Positions 60,784 through 64,000 of a stretch of 64,000 nt of DNA are shown here, in pieces. The stretch's first letter is position 1. The number at the start of each line of letters is the position of its first letter. Source of the DNA: an uncultured Actinomycetes bacterium. Lineage in GTDB: Bacteria; Actinomycetota; Actinomycetes; Nanopelagicales; Nanopelagicaceae. The stretch is taken from the NCBI GenBank assembly GCA_903878415.1, contig CAIRHO010000067.1, positions 1 through 64,000 on the forward strand, written 5' to 3'. A program made the position numbers and the translations under genes. The notes beneath the pieces were generated by a model that saw nothing but the letters and a program-made list of their open reading frames with translations, was not told where the DNA came from and did no database searches.

Positions 60784-61086
60784 TTAAGAAGCGCTAAATA
60801 TTTTGCGATTATTAGATTGGTCAATAATTGACAATCGGTCATCTTCAGTAAGACCGCCCCAGATTCCATATGGTTCTTGCGCTGCAAGTGCATGTGAGCG
60901 ACAGGCAGCAATCACTGGACATGAAGCACAGACGGCTTTTGCAGCATTCTCGCGCGCTTTCCGGCGTGGGCCACGCTCACCATCTGGATGAAAAAACATC
61001 TCGGATGGCAGATCCCGACAAGCGCCTTGATATTGCCATTCCCAAGAATCAGCGATTGGCTTTGGCAGGCGAGAGAGCTCGGTCAT
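60784..61086 (-). CDS. WhiB-family Fe-S transcription factor (WhiB3/WhiD-like)
   Basis: 100 aa from the ATG at 61086 (MTELSRLPKPIADSWEWQYQGAC). Four cluster cysteines: C23 and C53, C56, C62 in AVCASCPVIAAC. The beta-turn motif GIWGGL (74-79) follows. FFHPDGERGPRRKARE and VIAACRSHAL are closest by eye to mycobacterial WhiB3 and Streptomyces WhiD. The place beside groESL and guaB matches whiB3. Such proteins bind a [4Fe-4S] cluster and sigma-A region 4. An upstream ATG at 61110 lies in the spacer of the predicted promoter, so it is rejected as start. Confidence 0.93.
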   Translation of the reverse strand: MTELSRLPKPIADSWEWQYQGACRDLPSEMFFHPDGERGPRRKARENAAKAVCASCPVIAACRSHALAAQEPYGIWGGLTEDDRLSIIDQSNNRKIFSAS

Positions 61087-61092
61087 GGCTCC

Positions 61093-61121
61093 AATGTACA
61101 ACCGCGCCATAGGTTGTTCAA
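61093..61121 (-). promoter_or_regulatory. whiB promoter, leaderless and spanning an inverted repeat
   Basis: On the minus strand, TTGAAC (61121-61116), 17 bases, TACATT (61098-61093), then GGAGCC and the whiB ATG at 61086. The expected first transcribed base is the A of the ATG. TGAACAACC (61120-61112) and GGTTGTACA (61103-61095) form an inverted repeat with an 8-base centre that overlaps both promoter boxes and fills the spacer, the placement used by MerR-family regulators. Confidence 0.6.
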
Positions 61122-61186
61122 GTCTTTACCCTACTTTTGGTGCGTTTCAAGTGGTGAGTTGGCTCTCAACGCGGCAGCATTGCGGC

Positions 61187-62089
61187 ATGAGCATGCCGGA
61201 AACTGAGTTTCTTACGGTGGCAGCTGTTGCCCGCCGAATTGGCGTAGCGCCGGCCACCCTGCGAACCTGGGATCGTAGATATGGATTAGGTCCGAGCCGT
61301 CATGCAAGCGGCAGTCATAGGCGATATTCAGATTTAGATGTTTCCCGCCTGACTTTAATGCGAAAACTAATTAGCACCGGGGTTGCTCCAGCAGATGCTG
61401 CATTGACAGCTGTCGCGCTAAAAGAGAAAAGTGGAGTATCTAAAGAAGTTAGGCGAAAAGTTACTAAAGCGATTGATTCGCCAGATATCTTAATTGCAAC
61501 TTTGATGCGAGCCGCGAGCGCTCTTGATTGTGATTTGGTCGAAGAAATAGTCTCGACTCAGATAAAAAAAGTTGGGGTTGCAACTTGTTGGCGAGAGTTG
61601 ATTTCTCCTTTACTAATTCAAATTGGCGAGAGTTGGGAAGAGGGCAGAGGCGAAATTGAAGTTGAACATATGCTTAGTGAAGTATTACAGAGAACGCTTC
61701 GTGAAAATCAAGAGCCACTTAGTAAGCCGATAAATACCCGCCCAGTATTACTAGCTTGTCCAGGTGAAGAGCTTCATACCTTGCCACTACATGCGTTGGC
61801 AGCTGCGCTATCAGAGCAAAATATCTCAGTACATTTCCTTGGTGCGAGAACTCCGATTTCGGCGCTGGCGGCTGTTGTAAAACGCGCAGCACCACCAGCA
61901 GTTTTCTTATGGGCCACTATGGCATCAAATGGCGACCATAAAATTGTTTCAGCGCTACCGACGATTCGACCAACTCCAAGGATTTTGCTTGGTGGACCGG
62001 GTTGGCAGGTCGAAAATTGCAAGGCCGCAACCTTTGTTACAGATTTAGATCATGCTTGTCGTGAAATTACGCGGGCGGTCGGCGCTTAA
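61187..62089 (+). CDS. MerR-family regulator with B12-binding domain, CarH/LitR-like
   Basis: 300 aa from ATG 61187 (another possible ATG at 61193). Winged helix near 8-75: FLTVAAVARRIGVAPATLRTWDRRYGL and HRRYSDLDVSRL. A four-helix bundle follows with W150, E160 and H161 in W-x9-EH. The Rossmann B12 domain has H197 in GEELHTLPLH, the lower cobalt ligand position. Spacing from W150 to H197 is 47 residues, against 46 in Thermus CarH as I recall it. CarH proteins bind DNA as adenosylcobalamin tetramers in the dark and release it in light. The residue after W150 is Glu, where Thermus CarH has the light-state upper-ligand His. Divergent from whiB. Confidence 0.85.
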   Translation: MSMPETEFLTVAAVARRIGVAPATLRTWDRRYGLGPSRHASGSHRRYSDLDVSRLTLMRKLISTGVAPADAALTAVALKEKSGVSKEVRRKVTKAIDSPDILIATLMRAASALDCDLVEEIVSTQIKKVGVATCWRELISPLLIQIGESWEEGRGEIEVEHMLSEVLQRTLRENQEPLSKPINTRPVLLACPGEELHTLPLHALAAALSEQNISVHFLGARTPISALAAVVKRAAPPAVFLWATMASNGDHKIVSALPTIRPTPRILLGGPGWQVENCKAATFVTDLDHACREITRAVGA

Positions 62090-62098
62090 AACCACCGA

Positions 62099-63235
<1,137 letters not shown>

Positions 63236-63253
63236 GGGGGAGTTAACTTAACT

Positions 63254-64000
63254 ATGACTGACATTGAATTTGCCCCGGGAAAGCGCGCCAGAACTGCGTA
63301 TTCATTTGATGACCTTTCGATTGTGCCCTCCCGCCGCACTCGCGAACCTGATGAGGTTTCAATTTCCTGGCAGATTGATGCTTATAAATTAGCTCTTCCT
63401 ATGTTGGCGGCTCCAATGGATTCGGTAGTTTCACCAGAGACTGCGATAGCAATCGGCAAATTAGGTGGCGTCGGTGTTCTTAATTTAGAAGGACTCTGGA
63501 CTCGTTACGAAAATCCAATTATTCCGCTGGGCGAGATATCTTCTTTGCCAAATGATCAAGCAACTCGAAGAATGCAAGAAATTTATCAAGCTCCGATTCG
63601 TCCAGAATTAATTAAGGCCCGGATTGCAGAAATTCGTGCAGCTGGCGTAACAGTTGCAGCCGCGCTTTCACCTGCACGCACTGCGCAATTTTACAAAGCT
63701 GTGGTCGATGCTGGAGTGGATATATTTGTAATTCGTGGCACCACAGTAAGCGCGGAACACGTTTCAGCTAAAACTGAACCGTTAAATTTAAAGAAATTTA
63801 TCTACGAGCTTGATGTGCCAGTAATTGTTGGTGGCTGTGCCACTGCTTCAGGTGCGATGCATTTAATGCGCGCTGGTGCGGCTGGCGTCTTAGTTGGGTT
63901 TGGTGGCGGAGCTGCCCACACAACTCGCCAAGTGTTAGGAATTTCGGTACCGATGGCTTCTGCCGTTGCTGAAGTTGCTAGTGCACGTCGCGAATATTTA
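63254..64000 (+). CDS. guaB3: GuaB3 family IMP dehydrogenase-related protein (partial, 3' end beyond window)
   Basis: 249 codons to the window edge, no stop. AYSFDDLSIVPSRRTREPDEVSISWQIDAYKLALPMLAAPMDSVVSPE is the GuaB3 N-terminus, and VGGCATASGAMHLMRAGAAGVLVGFGGGAAHTTRQVLGI the phosphate-binding region. There are no CBS domains. The loop equivalent to SICTTR of IMP dehydrogenase reads AAHTTR, with His in place of the catalytic Cys. A guaB-guaB3 pair is standard in Actinobacteria. A GuaB3 of cyanobacteria has been reported as a GMP reductase; activity here is open. Confidence 0.93.
   Translation, partial: MTDIEFAPGKRARTAYSFDDLSIVPSRRTREPDEVSISWQIDAYKLALPMLAAPMDSVVSPETAIAIGKLGGVGVLNLEGLWTRYENPIIPLGEISSLPNDQATRRMQEIYQAPIRPELIKARIAEIRAAGVTVAAALSPARTAQFYKAVVDAGVDIFVIRGTTVSAEHVSAKTEPLNLKKFIYELDVPVIVGGCATASGAMHLMRAGAAGVLVGFGGGAAHTTRQVLGISVPMASAVAEVASARREYL

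Overview
The window is a dense piece of an actinobacterial chromosome. Gene order matches that phylum closely: tRNA-Thr, tRNA-Met, rpmG, hadA, hadB, murB, aminotransferase, tRNA-Trp, secE, nusG, then the L11/L1, L10/L7L12, rpoBC, str, S10, spc and alpha clusters. After these come rplM-rpsI-glmM-glmS-acpS-alr, tsaE-tsaB-rimI-tsaD-groES-groEL-whiB and guaB-guaB3. By eye the base composition is well below that of Streptomyces or Mycobacterium (not computed), and genes are tightly packed with many ATGA or 1-base overlaps. This combination suggests a streamlined low-GC freshwater actinobacterium of the Nanopelagicales (acI) type. That assignment is inference. No rRNA, insertion sequence, CRISPR array or prophage gene was seen.

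Layout. 1-1940: the end of a sugar ABC importer (two permeases) with a quinone-oxidoreductase-like gene. 1984-2131: tRNA-Thr and tRNA-Met, followed on the minus strand by an Abi/HEPN-type gene wedged between the tRNAs and rpmG. 2933-6190: rpmG, hadAB and murB, converging with an aminotransferase. 6382-17464: tRNA-Trp, secE, nusG, rplKA, rplJL and rpoBC, with leader and terminator structures. 17511-18149: a hemolysin III-type membrane protein. 18399-22683: the str operon. 22770-41596: an almost unbroken S10-spc-alpha supercluster, interrupted by a SIS-domain gene plus nagA between map and infA, and ending in truA. 41602-49726: an ABC-F protein, L13/S9, amino-sugar synthesis (glmM, glmS), a PAP2 phosphatase, acpS and alr. 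49744-56078: a branched-chain-type ABC importer (livGFHMK) with a secreted alpha/beta hydrolase. 56160-60722: t6A genes with rimI, then groESL behind a CIRCE-like operator. 60784-62089: a WhiB regulator divergent from a MerR/B12-binding (CarH-like) regulator. 62111-64000: an IMP dehydrogenase without CBS domains, then guaB3 running off the window.

How the genes work together. Most of the window is the gene-expression core: ribosomal proteins, RNA polymerase, elongation factors, the Sec pore, N-terminal processing, t6A modification and chaperonin. Cell-wall precursor genes (murB, glmM, glmS, alr) sit among them, with amino-sugar catabolism inserted next to map.

The most interesting part is 61084-62089. 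The MerR-type gene encodes a B12 domain with the W-x9-EH motif and lower-ligand histidine of CarH photoreceptors. The whiB promoter read divergently from it carries a 9-bp inverted repeat placed across its -35/-10 spacer, and the predicted transcript starts at the A of the whiB ATG. This looks like a compact light- or cobalamin-controlled switch over an Fe-S WhiB factor. Other unusual points are the CBS-less IMP dehydrogenase, a strong terminator embedded in the start of truA, a Gly-to-Pro change in the LivG signature motif, and several genes with a -10 box exactly six bases before the start codon.
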